A stretch of DNA of 64,000 nucleotides from Brachybacterium sp. FME24 (GTDB lineage Bacteria > Actinomycetota > Actinomycetes > Actinomycetales > Dermabacteraceae), in NCBI RefSeq assembly GCF_014897705.1, contig NZ_JABUXV010000011.1:62001-126000 (forward strand). The letters run 5' to 3'. The translations under genes and the position numbers were made by a program. The notes beneath the pieces are model-generated. The model was not told the DNA's origin and ran no database searches. It saw only the letters and a program-made list of their open reading frames with translations. Positions 9,384-18,914 of the stretch are shown here, piece by piece. Positions within the stretch are counted from its first letter, which is position 1. Every line of letters begins with the position of its first letter.

Positions 9384-9541
9384 CAGCTCGGCAGCAGCCC
9401 CCTCCCCGCCTGTTCTCCGGCGATGTCTCCGTGGGCTCTGTCCCACCGCATTCGGGCGCAGATCCGGTGAACTCCGGGTGTACCTGAGGGGGCCGTAACC
9501 CATACTCAACGGTCACTTTCTGCACAGACGGCAGAATTACT

Positions 9542-9558
9542 GTTGTCTCGGTGACAAC
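9542..9558. promoter_or_regulatory. Short inverted repeat upstream of wecC, possible regulatory site
   Basis: GTTGTC-TCGGT-GACAAC is a perfect 6-bp inverted repeat with a 5-bp spacer, about 90 bp before the wecC start, in the 265-bp gap that must hold the locus's forward promoter. No clear -35/-10 pair was recognised. Function is a guess from position. Confidence 0.3.
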
Positions 9559-9648
9559 TGACCCCCATCAGTTCCTCGGCGCACTGCGAGGCGATACCGT
9601 TGCCGCAGACTTCACCTCCTCCATCCCCGACCCTGCCAGGAGCCTTCG

Positions 9649-10902
9649 ATGAGTCCGAACGTCCCCCTCGATACCGTCAGCGTGATCGGTCTCGGCTACA
9701 TCGGCCTACCCACGGCGGCAGTTCTCGCCCAAGCGGGGAAGACCGTCATCGGTGTCGACGTCAAGCAGACGAATGTTGATGCGATCAACGCCGGGACCGT
9801 TCCGTTCGTCGAGGAGGGGCTCGAGTCCGTCGTCGCGGGCGTCGTCGCCCAGGGCAAGCTCTCCGCCCAGCTGGAGACTCCCAAGGCCGATGCCTACATC
9901 GTCTCCGTCCCCACCCCGTTCAAGGGTGACCACGACGCGGACCTCTCCTACATCGAGTCCGCCGCCAGCGGGATCGCCCCCAAGCTCACCGGCGGGGAGC
10001 TGATCGTCCTGGAGTCCACCGCTCCTCCCGGAGCCACGGAGCGCATGGCCGAGGTGATCCTCGAAGCACGCCCCGAGTTCACCGGCGAGCCGAACCTCCC
10101 CAACTCGCTGTACTTCTCCCACGCTCCGGAGCGGGTGCTCCCCGGCCGCATCATGATCGAGATGGTCGACAACGACCGCATCATCGGCGGCATGACGCCG
10201 GAGGCCGCAGAACTGAACCGCGATCTCTACGCGAGCTTCTGCCGCGGCGAACTGCTGGTCACCGACGCGAAGACCGCAGAGATGGCGAAGCTGACCGAGA
10301 ACGCCTTCCGCGACGTGAACATCGCCTTCGCCAACGAGCTGTCGATCATCGCCGACCGCCAGGGCATCGACGTATGGGAGCTCATCGAGCTCGCCAACCA
10401 CCACCCGCGTGTGAACATCCTCCAACCCGGCCCGGGCGTGGGCGGCCACTGCATCGCGGTGGACCCGTGGTTCATCGTCTCGGCGGACCGTCAGTTCTCG
10501 AACCTGATCCGCACGGCGCGCGAGGTCAACGACTCCAAGCCCGAGCTCGTGATCGAGAAGGTCCTCGAGAAGGCCGACAAGTTCAAGCACCCGACCGTCG
10601 CCGCCCTCGGCATCGCGTTCAAGGCCAACATCGATGACCTGCGCGAGTCCCCCAGCCGCAACATCGCCGGCTCTCTCGCCGAGAGGCTCACCGACGGCAC
10701 CGTGCTCGTCGTGGAGCCCAACGTCGATGAGCTGCCCCAGGAGCTCGCCGCGCGGGACAATGTCGAGCTCGCCGAGCTCGACGTCGCCCTCGAGCGAGCC
10801 GACATCGTGCTGCTGATGGTCGACCACGACCCCTTCAAGGAGATCGATCGCACGCTCCTGCAGGAGAAGATCGTCATCGACACCAAGGGACTGTGGCGGT
10901 GA
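9649..10902 (+). CDS. wecC: UDP-N-acetyl-D-mannosamine dehydrogenase
   Basis: 417 residues, full length. Oxidises UDP-ManNAc twice with NAD to UDP-ManNAcA in the cytoplasm. The NAD motif GLGYIG is at 14-19. The catalytic Cys is at 268 within GPGVGGHCIAVDPWF. The VPTPFKGDH, KLTENAFRDVNIAFANEL and NIDDLRESP segments match enterobacterial WecC closely and separate it from UDP-glucose dehydrogenases. A CCAGGAG precedes the ATG. Its partner epimerase WecB is encoded at 34101-35273 in the same locus on the other strand. The stop overlaps the start of the downstream glycosyltransferase. Confidence 0.95.
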   Translation: MSPNVPLDTVSVIGLGYIGLPTAAVLAQAGKTVIGVDVKQTNVDAINAGTVPFVEEGLESVVAGVVAQGKLSAQLETPKADAYIVSVPTPFKGDHDADLSYIESAASGIAPKLTGGELIVLESTAPPGATERMAEVILEARPEFTGEPNLPNSLYFSHAPERVLPGRIMIEMVDNDRIIGGMTPEAAELNRDLYASFCRGELLVTDAKTAEMAKLTENAFRDVNIAFANELSIIADRQGIDVWELIELANHHPRVNILQPGPGVGGHCIAVDPWFIVSADRQFSNLIRTAREVNDSKPELVIEKVLEKADKFKHPTVAALGIAFKANIDDLRESPSRNIAGSLAERLTDGTVLVVEPNVDELPQELAARDNVELAELDVALERADIVLLMVDHDPFKEIDRTLLQEKIVIDTKGLWR

Positions 10903-13040
10903 CCGAATCCAACGGTTCGACCTCTGGATTCCGGTGGCGCCGCGGCAACGGCCGCGCTGATGTCGTGGAAGCGGATCGTGCGCTCCATCAGCAGCGCACT
11001 GAACGCGTGACCGAGCTGCTCGGTGAAGCACGACAGGCCGCGCAGCGCGCAGAGGGCTTCGAGGAGTCCCTGGCCTCGTTCCGCGACGCCACCGCCGCCT
11101 CCGGTTTCGACGTGACGGTGCTCCTGGAATACGCACGCTTCTTGATCAGCAATTCGCGCGGCAGCACGGCGGAAGAGGTACTCGCCCTGTCGCTGGCCAG
11201 CAATGGCGCACAGGTCGATGCCGTGGAGCTGTACCTCGAGCTGGTGCGGGAGCTCGAGCTCGCGCCCAACCGTGCTGCCTGGGCACTGAACCGCCTGGCG
11301 GAGGACGTCCCCGGCGTCCCGGAAGCCCAGCGCGCGGCCCTCGATTACGCGATCCCCCACCGCTTGGACGGTGCACTGCAGGCGATCGGCGCCTCGGGAG
11401 ATCCGGTCAGCCGCGCGATCGTGCAGATCAACCACGCGTACAAGAGCGACACCTTCTCCCCGGAGACGCTCCAGGCGATCGGCGCGGAGATCGGCGCGAA
11501 CGACCTTGTCCGAGCACACCTGACGGTCGCCCTCGCGCGGGGCAACCGCAAGGTCGCAGCGGTCCTGCTGACGGAGGCCGATCCCAAGGCCGTGCCGGTG
11601 AACGCCCTGCGGCGCGCGATCCGTCGCGCACGCTCCGCCGGCAAGCAGAAGCAGCTCATCGAGTACCTCGAGGCATACCGCCGGATCCTCCCGGAGGACG
11701 GCTGGGCCAAGAAGCTGCAGAACGAGACGCAGCGCAACGCAGTCAGCAACTACCAGCTGGGCAAGACGGGCTTCCCGTTCCCGAAGATGCGCCCGACGCC
11801 GGCGTACGAGGCGGAGCCGCACAAGGTCTTCTACCTGCTGCACAACTCCTTGCCGCACAATTCGGCCGGCTATGCGACGCGCACCCACGGCCTGCTCTCC
11901 GAGCTGAACCGCATCGGATGGGATGTCGACGGGGTCACCCGCTTGGGTTACCCCTATGACATGCCCGGCAAGGCCGAAGTGCCCGATGTCCCGCTGCACG
12001 ACGTGGTGGGCAACGTCGACTACCGGCGCCTGCTGAAGAGCCGGGAGATCGAGAAGAAGAACCCTCTGTTCCATTACACCGAGCGGTACTCGAGCGCCCT
12101 GCTCGACCTGGCCAAGGAACAGCGCCCAACGATCATCCATGCGGCGTCCAACCATTGGAACGGCCTCACGGCGGTCAAGACCGCCCGTCAGCTCGGCATC
12201 CCCTCGATCTACGAGGTGCGCGGCTTGTGGGAGGTCACCCGTGGCTCCCGCAACCCGGAATGGGCCGAGAGCAACATGTTCAAGTACATCGCCCGCATGG
12301 AGGCCGACGCCGCGAAGGGCGCGACCCGCGTCTTCGCCATCACCGAGGCTCTCCGCGAGGAGATGGTCAAGCGCGGCGTGGATGGCGACAAGATCCAGAT
12401 CGTGCCCAACGGAGTGGACACCTCGAGGTTCAACCCCATCCCCCGCGATGAGGAGCTCGCCTCGCAGCTCGGCGTCGCCGGCAAGACCGTGATCGGCTAT
12501 GTGGGTTCGGTGCTGGACTACGAGGGCATCGAACTGATCCTCGAGGCGGCTGAGGTCCTCAACCGGACCCGCGAGGACTTCCATGTGCTGATCGTCGGCG
12601 ACGGGGCGGAGCTGGAGCGATTCCAGAACCATGTGCTGGAGCGCGAGCTCGAGCATGTCGTCACCTTCACCGGGCGCGTGCCCCACGAAGAGGTCGAGCG
12701 CTACTACTCGCTGATCGACATCACGCCGTTCCCGCGCCTCCCCCTGCCGGTGTGCGAGATGGTGTCCCCGCTCAAGCCCTTCGAGGCGATGGCGATGGGC
12801 AAGGCCGTAGTCGCCTCCGACGTCGCCGCACTCAAGGAGATCGTCACGCCCGGCGTGAACGGCTATCTTCATGAGAAGGGCAGCACCGAGTCCCTCATCG
12901 AACAGCTCGTGAACCTGCTCGACGATCCCCTGCACACCAGCCAGATCGGCACCCAAGCTCGAGACTGGGTCGTAGAGAATCGGGACTGGAAACAGCTCGC
13001 ACAGCTCATCTCTGAGACCTATGCGGAACTGAGCAACTGA
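10899..13040 (+). CDS. GT4-family glycosyltransferase with helical N-terminal extension
   Basis: 713 residues. The first about 300 are Ala/Leu/Glu-rich helices of unknown role, without signal peptide. A GT-B glycosyltransferase follows, starting near residue 309 (FYLLHNSLPHNSAGYATRTHG) with the GT4 C-terminal half (VPNGVDTSRFNP, then VSPLKPFEAMAMGK near 620-635, covering the donor-binding acidic pair). GTG at 10899 was chosen over GTG at 10893: GTGA overlaps the wecC stop and AAGGGA lies 8 nt upstream. It shares the N(S/x)LPHxxxGYxxRxH opening with two other glycosyltransferases of the locus, implying paralogues acting on similar sugars. Confidence 0.9.
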   Translation: MTESNGSTSGFRWRRGNGRADVVEADRALHQQRTERVTELLGEARQAAQRAEGFEESLASFRDATAASGFDVTVLLEYARFLISNSRGSTAEEVLALSLASNGAQVDAVELYLELVRELELAPNRAAWALNRLAEDVPGVPEAQRAALDYAIPHRLDGALQAIGASGDPVSRAIVQINHAYKSDTFSPETLQAIGAEIGANDLVRAHLTVALARGNRKVAAVLLTEADPKAVPVNALRRAIRRARSAGKQKQLIEYLEAYRRILPEDGWAKKLQNETQRNAVSNYQLGKTGFPFPKMRPTPAYEAEPHKVFYLLHNSLPHNSAGYATRTHGLLSELNRIGWDVDGVTRLGYPYDMPGKAEVPDVPLHDVVGNVDYRRLLKSREIEKKNPLFHYTERYSSALLDLAKEQRPTIIHAASNHWNGLTAVKTARQLGIPSIYEVRGLWEVTRGSRNPEWAESNMFKYIARMEADAAKGATRVFAITEALREEMVKRGVDGDKIQIVPNGVDTSRFNPIPRDEELASQLGVAGKTVIGYVGSVLDYEGIELILEAAEVLNRTREDFHVLIVGDGAELERFQNHVLERELEHVVTFTGRVPHEEVERYYSLIDITPFPRLPLPVCEMVSPLKPFEAMAMGKAVVASDVAALKEIVTPGVNGYLHEKGSTESLIEQLVNLLDDPLHTSQIGTQARDWVVENRDWKQLAQLISETYAELSN

Positions 13041-13050
13041 ACTTCAAGGA

Positions 13051-13080
13051 CGATGTGCCCGCAGTGCAGCGGGCGCATCG
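13051..13080 (+). terminator. Strong hairpin after the wecC-GT gene pair
   Basis: CGATGTGCCCGC pairs with GCGGGCGCATCG (11 Watson-Crick pairs plus one G-U wobble) around a 6-nt loop, starting 10 bases after the stop at 13040. No long T run follows, so it may be an attenuating or RNA-stabilising hairpin rather than a full terminator. Its left arm shares ACGATGTGCCCGCA with the hairpin at 21453. Confidence 0.6.
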
Positions 13081-13107
13081 TCGCAACTTTCGAGAGGCCC
13101 GACTCCT

Positions 13108-15954
13108 ATGAGTCTTGATTTCTCCGTGTCGCAGCGGCAGACCCTGAGTAACTCCTTCCGTGCAGCGGACGTGGAGGCACTCCTATCAGGCACGCTGACA
13201 ATCCCGCCGCATCCGCAATGGATCCTCCCTGCTCAGATCAATTGGCGCTCCGACCCTTTCAAGGACAGGAACTGGCGTCTCCAACTCCACATGTTGCGCT
13301 GGCTCGACCCGCTACGACGAGCTGCGAGCAAGGGAGACGACCGCGCGTATGCGATGTGGATCGATTACGTCGAGCAGTGGGTCGAGGCGAACCCTCCGGA
13401 GAAGCCGATGTCCGGCTGGGCTTGGAAGGACATGGCAGACGGAATCCGCGTCCAGCAGTTCTGTCTCGCCGCTCCTCTGGTCCGCGATCGATCCCCAGAA
13501 AAGCTCGACTGGCTAGAGGCGACGATCCGCACCCACGCAGAGCACCTTGCCGATCCAGCACACATGGGGATCGCGAACCATGCACTCCACCAGCAGGAGG
13601 CACTTTTCGTGTGCGGACGCGTCCTGAAGGACTCAACCTTCTGGCAACTAGCCATCGACCGAATGAGCTCATTGCTCCAAGAGCAGTACGACACTCAAGG
13701 CGTCAACGCCGAGGGGGCAATTGCCTACCACTACAACAACTACATCTGGTGGGAGCGGGCGCTAAAGCGCCTCGATCTCGAGCGGGTCCCTCGACCAGTG
13801 GGAGCCGAACGGCACTTGTCGGCCCCGGAACAGATTGCCCACGCTACCCGGCCGGACGGCCAGATGGTCTCCATCGGAGACACCGACGGCGGCACTCCCA
13901 AGGCAGCCCGCACCCCACAAACTGACTACGTCTCCTCAAATGGCGAAAAGGGGACGCCGCCGGATGAGGTTGTGAAGGTCTACGACGCTGGCTACATCTT
14001 TGGTCGTAGCGGCTGGGGAGAGACTGAACGCGCATACGACGAAGAAACCTACTTCTCCGTCAGCTTCGGCGACTCACGGAGAGTGCACGGCCACGCCGAC
14101 GGCGGTTCCCTCACCTATTCTGCCGACTCGGTGAACTGGGTGGTGGACCCTGGAAAACACCAGTACGGGCGTAGCACGGCACGGGACCATTTCTTCTCGC
14201 GCGGCGCGCACTCCCTGCTCTCTATCGCCGGCCGCGAGCCTCGCAAGGAAGCCAACGTCTCGCTGCGCCACCATCTCAGCAGCGCCCGACACCACGACTT
14301 CCTTTTCGACGACGACAGCTTCGAGGGAATCAAGCTCTCCCGACGGATCGTCTACTCGGTGAGCGGCGAATACCTCGTGGTCGTCGACCACGTCACCTCC
14401 CAAGAGGAGTGCACCGGTACGCAACGCTGGCAGCTCGGCTCTGGAGTGACGGCTTCGCTCAGCGGGAATCGGGTGGAGCTGGCGGCAGGCGACCATCGAG
14501 CGGCTCTCTGCTTCAGCGGCACTCGATCTGCACTCGAGGAGGTGACCGGGCAGGATGACCCTTTCGACGGCTGGGTCTCCACCGGTTGGAAGAAGAAGGA
14601 GCGGGCGACGGCGATCACGGCGAGCAAGACCGGCAGGAAGTTCCGGTTCATCACCGTGCTCGCTACCGGGCGAGGCGTCCACCCAACAATCACCTCTCAC
14701 CGCGGGATCGAGCCTGGACAGTTCTGCCTTGAGGTGGAGACCGGAAGAACTCGGGAGTTCGTGCTCGTCGGCCGCAACGAAGTGTCCTTCCCGAGCGCGC
14801 CGCCGAATCACGGCGGCGCACCCGGGCTCACGCCCAAGGCCGCTGCCATCCGGCCGACCAAAACTGGGCGTCCCCACCACCTCGACCGAACCAGCCGCTC
14901 TGAGGTGTTCGACCTGCTCGAGAGCGCCCGCTGCCTCGGAGTCGACGCCACAGCCGAGGCGAGGTCGGCCAAAGCCCAGGAGTTGCACGAACAGGCTGCA
15001 GCGCGAGGTTTTGACGATGACATAGATCTGGGTATCGCTGCAGGGATCACCGACCTCCTCCCGGAGACCACCAATCATCGCGGGGCCTCCGGCACGCGAC
15101 AGCAACGTACGGCTCTCGTGAACTGGAGCGGGGACGAGTCCTGGCGACCCACCTCCTATCCGCTCCCCGTGGTCAGCCATCATCAGGGTTTCACCCTCCC
15201 TCGCCGACCGGAGCAGACCGCCATACATACAGTTGCGGCTGGCCCGCTGATTCTGCCTTTCGCGCTCGATCCTTCGGAGGGCGAGACCCTCACGGTCCTT
15301 TTCCAGGGCGCCATCGATCGCGCCCGCATACGGCTCCCGATATTTCAGCGTTGGCGCCACCAGATCGCCATGGCTGCCGGGCCGACAATTGCATTCTCAG
15401 ACCCTACGTTGGACCTTTCGACCTCGCTGGGGCTCGGCTGGCACCTGGGGACTGAGAGCACGGACCTCGTCCCGATCATCGTCGACACGATCCGGGACGC
15501 GGCGGATGCGCTGGGGGTTCACAATGTGGTGCTGGCCGGAGGATCCGGAGGAGGGTTCACGGCGCTCCACGTCGGCGCCTTGCTTGAAGACTCTGTGGTG
15601 GTGGCGTTCAGCCCGCAGGTCGACCTCCGCGAATACTCTCCTCGACTGACCAGGGCCGCGATGCAGACCGCTCTTGGTCTCAGGCAAGTCCCGGTCACCG
15701 GTTCAGCAGTCCGACGGATCAGCGCTGTCGAGCGAATGCGCCGGACCCGTTCGTATCCACGGACCTATCTCGTCTCCAACCGAGGGGACGTCCATCACAC
15801 GACGAGGCACGAAAAGCCACTCCAAGCGGCGTACGCGAAGGCCGGACACGCCAGTTTGCTCCAGAAAGTGGAGGTTGACCTTGGCCCTGGCCACCGCGCG
15901 CCGGACAACGAGCTCTACAGCAATCTTCTCGCCAATGTGTACGCGGAGTTCTGA
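13108..15954 (+). CDS. Heparinase II/III-fold protein fused to a C-terminal alpha/beta hydrolase
   Basis: 948 residues, no signal peptide or membrane segment. Residues about 60-560 resemble heparinase II/III polysaccharide lyases: NHALHQ at 157-162, EGAIAYH at 202-208 and HGHAD at 327-331, the positions where the family carries its catalytic His/Tyr and metal-binding residues. Residues about 690-948 form an alpha/beta hydrolase with GGSGGGF (Ser 813), NRGDVHH (Asp 894) and GPGHRAP (His 929) as a likely triad. The homologue at 23514-26315 has the same architecture. Secreted lyases normally carry signal peptides; absence here suggests a cytoplasmic epimerase- or lyase-like tailoring step plus an esterase or acyltransferase. 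Local G+C is low (31 of 60 bases at 13621-13680). Confidence 0.8.
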   Translation: MSLDFSVSQRQTLSNSFRAADVEALLSGTLTIPPHPQWILPAQINWRSDPFKDRNWRLQLHMLRWLDPLRRAASKGDDRAYAMWIDYVEQWVEANPPEKPMSGWAWKDMADGIRVQQFCLAAPLVRDRSPEKLDWLEATIRTHAEHLADPAHMGIANHALHQQEALFVCGRVLKDSTFWQLAIDRMSSLLQEQYDTQGVNAEGAIAYHYNNYIWWERALKRLDLERVPRPVGAERHLSAPEQIAHATRPDGQMVSIGDTDGGTPKAARTPQTDYVSSNGEKGTPPDEVVKVYDAGYIFGRSGWGETERAYDEETYFSVSFGDSRRVHGHADGGSLTYSADSVNWVVDPGKHQYGRSTARDHFFSRGAHSLLSIAGREPRKEANVSLRHHLSSARHHDFLFDDDSFEGIKLSRRIVYSVSGEYLVVVDHVTSQEECTGTQRWQLGSGVTASLSGNRVELAAGDHRAALCFSGTRSALEEVTGQDDPFDGWVSTGWKKKERATAITASKTGRKFRFITVLATGRGVHPTITSHRGIEPGQFCLEVETGRTREFVLVGRNEVSFPSAPPNHGGAPGLTPKAAAIRPTKTGRPHHLDRTSRSEVFDLLESARCLGVDATAEARSAKAQELHEQAAARGFDDDIDLGIAAGITDLLPETTNHRGASGTRQQRTALVNWSGDESWRPTSYPLPVVSHHQGFTLPRRPEQTAIHTVAAGPLILPFALDPSEGETLTVLFQGAIDRARIRLPIFQRWRHQIAMAAGPTIAFSDPTLDLSTSLGLGWHLGTESTDLVPIIVDTIRDAADALGVHNVVLAGGSGGGFTALHVGALLEDSVVVAFSPQVDLREYSPRLTRAAMQTALGLRQVPVTGSAVRRISAVERMRRTRSYPRTYLVSNRGDVHHTTRHEKPLQAAYAKAGHASLLQKVEVDLGPGHRAPDNELYSNLLANVYAEF

Positions 15955-16010
15955 GATTCGGTCAAGGGCAGTTCGTCGTTGCACCCGGCGCGTCAGCTAA
16001 GGTCAGCGTC

Positions 16011-17342
16011 ATGTCAACCGAGACACCACAGAGCCCAGCAGAGCAGACTGCCGTATTCTCGACGCTCCGACGGGCTGGCGTAAGCGGCGCCGAGTCGGTC
16101 GTCGTGCCAGACGTCGTTCGAGCGGCAAATGCCAACCCCGTCGGATTCACCCGCGCCCTGCGATCCTTGACTCGCTTCGTCACTCCCGGCGTCGGCACCA
16201 AGCCGCACAACGCTTCGCGGCTCCTCGGAGTTCTTGACGATATCTCCCACCAGCTGTCTACTCCGAGCCCAGAGCTCGACTACCTGCGGGCTAGTGCAGA
16301 CCAATTCGTCGCGCTCACAGAGGTTGGGGTCGGGGCCGCGGTGAAGGCCGGAGACACCCGGCCCCTCCTCAACGCGACCCAGAATGCTGTCGCCACCGTT
16401 CCAAACCGGTATGACACTCCCGCGGCGCAAGTCGCCGCAGCGGTCACCCTAGGGAAGATCCATAGTCTTCATGATCGAGACGCCGCCGATCTGGAGTTCT
16501 CGCGCGCCCGCGAACTTGATCATGCCCGCGTCATCCGTCATTTCTATGTCGACATGGGCGCGATGACCTACTTCTCCGACGCGACGATCTCGTCAACGGA
16601 CGCCACGGCTGACATCGCATCCGTGCACGACTCGCTACGACCGTATGATGCCGCGGAGCCTGGCGCGAGAACCTCGCTCGTCATCTCTGTCGACCCGCGC
16701 TTCTACCGCATCTATGCGCCGCTCCTGTACTTCTACGCGCAACAGCTGCCGGACTTGGATTTCTCGATCCTTATCTGCGCTGATCGCGGACGGGCCAAGG
16801 AGCTCATCACCGATGGACGTCGGTACATGAATGCATTGCGGACCCTCAACCGCAGCGGGCGGATGACGAACGTTCACCATTACGTTCTTCCAGTCCCACG
16901 CTTTGTTGCCGAGGCCAAGACATTCTACGCCTGCGCCCGATTCCTGGCGGCGCCACGCCTCCTGGAGAAATACGAGAACCTGTATCTCATGGATGCGGAC
17001 CTCACCGTCGACACTCACCCCAAAGCCTTCCTTGCCTCGGTGTCCGAACTGCCATTCGCGGCACCCCGGACCGGTGGCGAAGCGGCGCTCTCCCCATGGC
17101 GCCGGTACATGGCTGGCAATATCCCCCTTCACCGCAAGGTGCTGGACACCCCTGTGCTTGACGACGTGCAGCGATACCTCGCCGTCGGTCTGCGGTCCCG
17201 CAGCAGTTGGATGCTCGATCAGAATGCGCTCGCCTATGCCATCGAGCGCTCGCCCAGCAGCTACACGAACCTCAACGAGTACTCCCGACCATTCCGCGCC
17301 CCGTCCTTCAAGGTAACCTGGGAGCAGAACTACCAGGCCTGA
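16011..17342 (+). CDS. Predicted GT-A glycosyltransferase (GT8-like)
   Basis: 443 residues. The N-terminal half is helical and unassigned. The C-terminal half has GT-A features: LYLMDADLTV with DAD at 328-330, the metal/nucleotide DxD, then a FAAPRTGG segment and LDQNALAYAI (around 402-411), which matches the acceptor-side DQ motif of GT8-like enzymes. No membrane segment. It follows the heparinase/hydrolase fusion gene after 56 bp and ends facing the asparagine-synthetase-like gene. Identity of sugar unknown. No clear ribosome binding site before the ATG. Confidence 0.65.
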   Translation: MSTETPQSPAEQTAVFSTLRRAGVSGAESVVVPDVVRAANANPVGFTRALRSLTRFVTPGVGTKPHNASRLLGVLDDISHQLSTPSPELDYLRASADQFVALTEVGVGAAVKAGDTRPLLNATQNAVATVPNRYDTPAAQVAAAVTLGKIHSLHDRDAADLEFSRARELDHARVIRHFYVDMGAMTYFSDATISSTDATADIASVHDSLRPYDAAEPGARTSLVISVDPRFYRIYAPLLYFYAQQLPDLDFSILICADRGRAKELITDGRRYMNALRTLNRSGRMTNVHHYVLPVPRFVAEAKTFYACARFLAAPRLLEKYENLYLMDADLTVDTHPKAFLASVSELPFAAPRTGGEAALSPWRRYMAGNIPLHRKVLDTPVLDDVQRYLAVGLRSRSSWMLDQNALAYAIERSPSSYTNLNEYSRPFRAPSFKVTWEQNYQA

Positions 17343-17360
17343 GCCGTGGCCTCCTCATTC

Positions 17361-17387
17361 GGCGTCTCAATGTCCTTCTGAGACACC
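17361..17387. terminator. Possible bidirectional terminator between convergent genes
   Basis: GGCGTCTCA and TGAGACACC pair over 9 bp (one wobble) around a 9-nt loop in the 44-bp gap between the stop codons of two convergent genes. No T tract. Weak but well placed. Confidence 0.4.
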
Positions 17388-18826
17388 TAGAGGTCCGCGA
17401 GCACCGGATCGTAGTGGCGCATGATGTCGAGGTTGAGCGCTTTGCTGTATCGGTAGTCACCGGGGATGCCCCAGAATGAATGGAACAGCCTCCTGCTATT
17501 CAGCCCCGCATGTGCGTTCACGCCGACTGCATGAACGGCGATCTGCAGCGCCGCCCAGTTCGCCATTCGACTCTCCAGATACAGAAGATCACCGATGTCA
17601 GCACCCCGAAGGTCCGAGGCATAGTTTCCGCGCGCAAGATAGCCGCGGAACGCCCGCACCGTAAAATCACGGAACGCCGACGAGGCCCCCTTCCGGGACG
17701 ACGCGGCATGGAGATGGTAGGCCAGCGTCAATGGATCCTCGGGGAGCCAGGGCTTCGCGATGCGGCTGTATGAGCCTCGCATAACACCGCTGCCGTGGCC
17801 GTACACGAAGAGGTCGGATGGGTGAGCATGCCTCTCCACCTGAGCGGGAAGGACGGGTCTTCCTCGTGTGAAACCGGCAGCGTGCTGAGCGGCATCGACG
17901 GTCCGCTGGAAGGTCTCGGAGTCGTCCCGCTCTGACCGATCAATCCACCGATGGTTCCCGCCCAGGTGTTCCACCATGGCCGGGATTCGCGCACGCTCCT
18001 CTTCTTTCATCGCATCCCAGGTTTCGTAGCGCAGCGGCACGTCCTTGCTGCGCAGAGTGGCAATGATCGAGCGAGAGTCGATACCACCGGTCAACCCAGC
18101 GACCACTCGGTGCCGGGGGCGGAGGAAATTCGCATAGTTCGTGAAGTACTCGTCCCAGACCTGGAAGGCATCCTCCGGCTTGGACGCGACTATCGGGCTG
18201 GATGGCCAGTAGCGGCGAGTCTTGCCCGACTTCGCGGCAAACTCATTATTGGGAAGGAGTAGCCGGACTCCCTCGAAGATTGACAGGTCTCCGGGCAGAA
18301 AACGTGTCGACTTCGCCCGCTGCTCCGGCATCGCCATGAACGACTGGACCTGCGTCGATCGCTTGAGGGAGAGGGCGTCGGCGACAAGTGCCGCATGCGA
18401 GCCGATAATCTGGCCTGCGGCACTGTAGAACACCGTCTGAGAACCCAACGGGTCATGGACGACCGAGACCTCCTCCCCCTCCACCAGAAAGACGGCAAAT
18501 CGCCCGCTGAGATCCTCAAGAGGAATGCGATCCCCGTCTCGCAAGCGCACGAGACTCTCCTCGAGGGACGAACCGCCGTGGGCCACGAACAGGTCGCCGA
18601 CCGCGAGGGCGAGGCGACCGCCGACTTTCGCAGTAGTGACAATCGGCGTTTCCGGATGGAGAAAGAACTCCCATTCTCCAAGTACTAATTTATTCCACGC
18701 GCACAAAACATCGAGCCGCTCTTTCGAGTGCCCCACCGGGGCGCAGAGAAAACCGCGACGATACATCTTCTCATTCAGCATGGGGGCAACTTTCGTTTCG
18801 TGATAGATTACACCACTCGCAACCAC
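17387..18826 (-). CDS. Asparagine-synthetase-like amidotransferase, paralogue 1
   Basis: Up to 479 residues. The synthetase half has the PP-loop TGGIDS at 246-251 that binds ATP in AsnB-type enzymes, followed by RSIIATLR. The N-terminal half looks like an Ntn glutaminase fold (SGRFAVFLVEG, HDPLGSQTVFYS) but there is no Cys at position 2, so glutamine hydrolysis is unlikely and free ammonia or another amine may be used. In polysaccharide loci such proteins are proposed to amidate uronic acid carboxyls. The start is unsure: GTG at 18826 has no clear ribosome binding site; ATG at 18781 is an alternative that removes 15 residues. Confidence 0.75.
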   Translation of the reverse strand: MVASGVIYHETKVAPMLNEKMYRRGFLCAPVGHSKERLDVLCAWNKLVLGEWEFFLHPETPIVTTAKVGGRLALAVGDLFVAHGGSSLEESLVRLRDGDRIPLEDLSGRFAVFLVEGEEVSVVHDPLGSQTVFYSAAGQIIGSHAALVADALSLKRSTQVQSFMAMPEQRAKSTRFLPGDLSIFEGVRLLLPNNEFAAKSGKTRRYWPSSPIVASKPEDAFQVWDEYFTNYANFLRPRHRVVAGLTGGIDSRSIIATLRSKDVPLRYETWDAMKEEERARIPAMVEHLGGNHRWIDRSERDDSETFQRTVDAAQHAAGFTRGRPVLPAQVERHAHPSDLFVYGHGSGVMRGSYSRIAKPWLPEDPLTLAYHLHAASSRKGASSAFRDFTVRAFRGYLARGNYASDLRGADIGDLLYLESRMANWAALQIAVHAVGVNAHAGLNSRRLFHSFWGIPGDYRYSKALNLDIMRHYDPVLADL

Positions 18827-18914
18827 GGCATAGCACTCGGCGGGGCCTGAGCGGACAACAGATCAAGTGCGCCTTCAAAGCATGCACCAACGGAAGCGTG
18901 CTCGGGCGTGATTA

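Noticed and set aside
7791..9509. A 572-residue minus-strand frame opposite the glycoside hydrolase gene
   Set aside because: Composition (Arg/Gly/His) is that of a high-G+C shadow; the plus strand has a membrane anchor and catalytic motifs.
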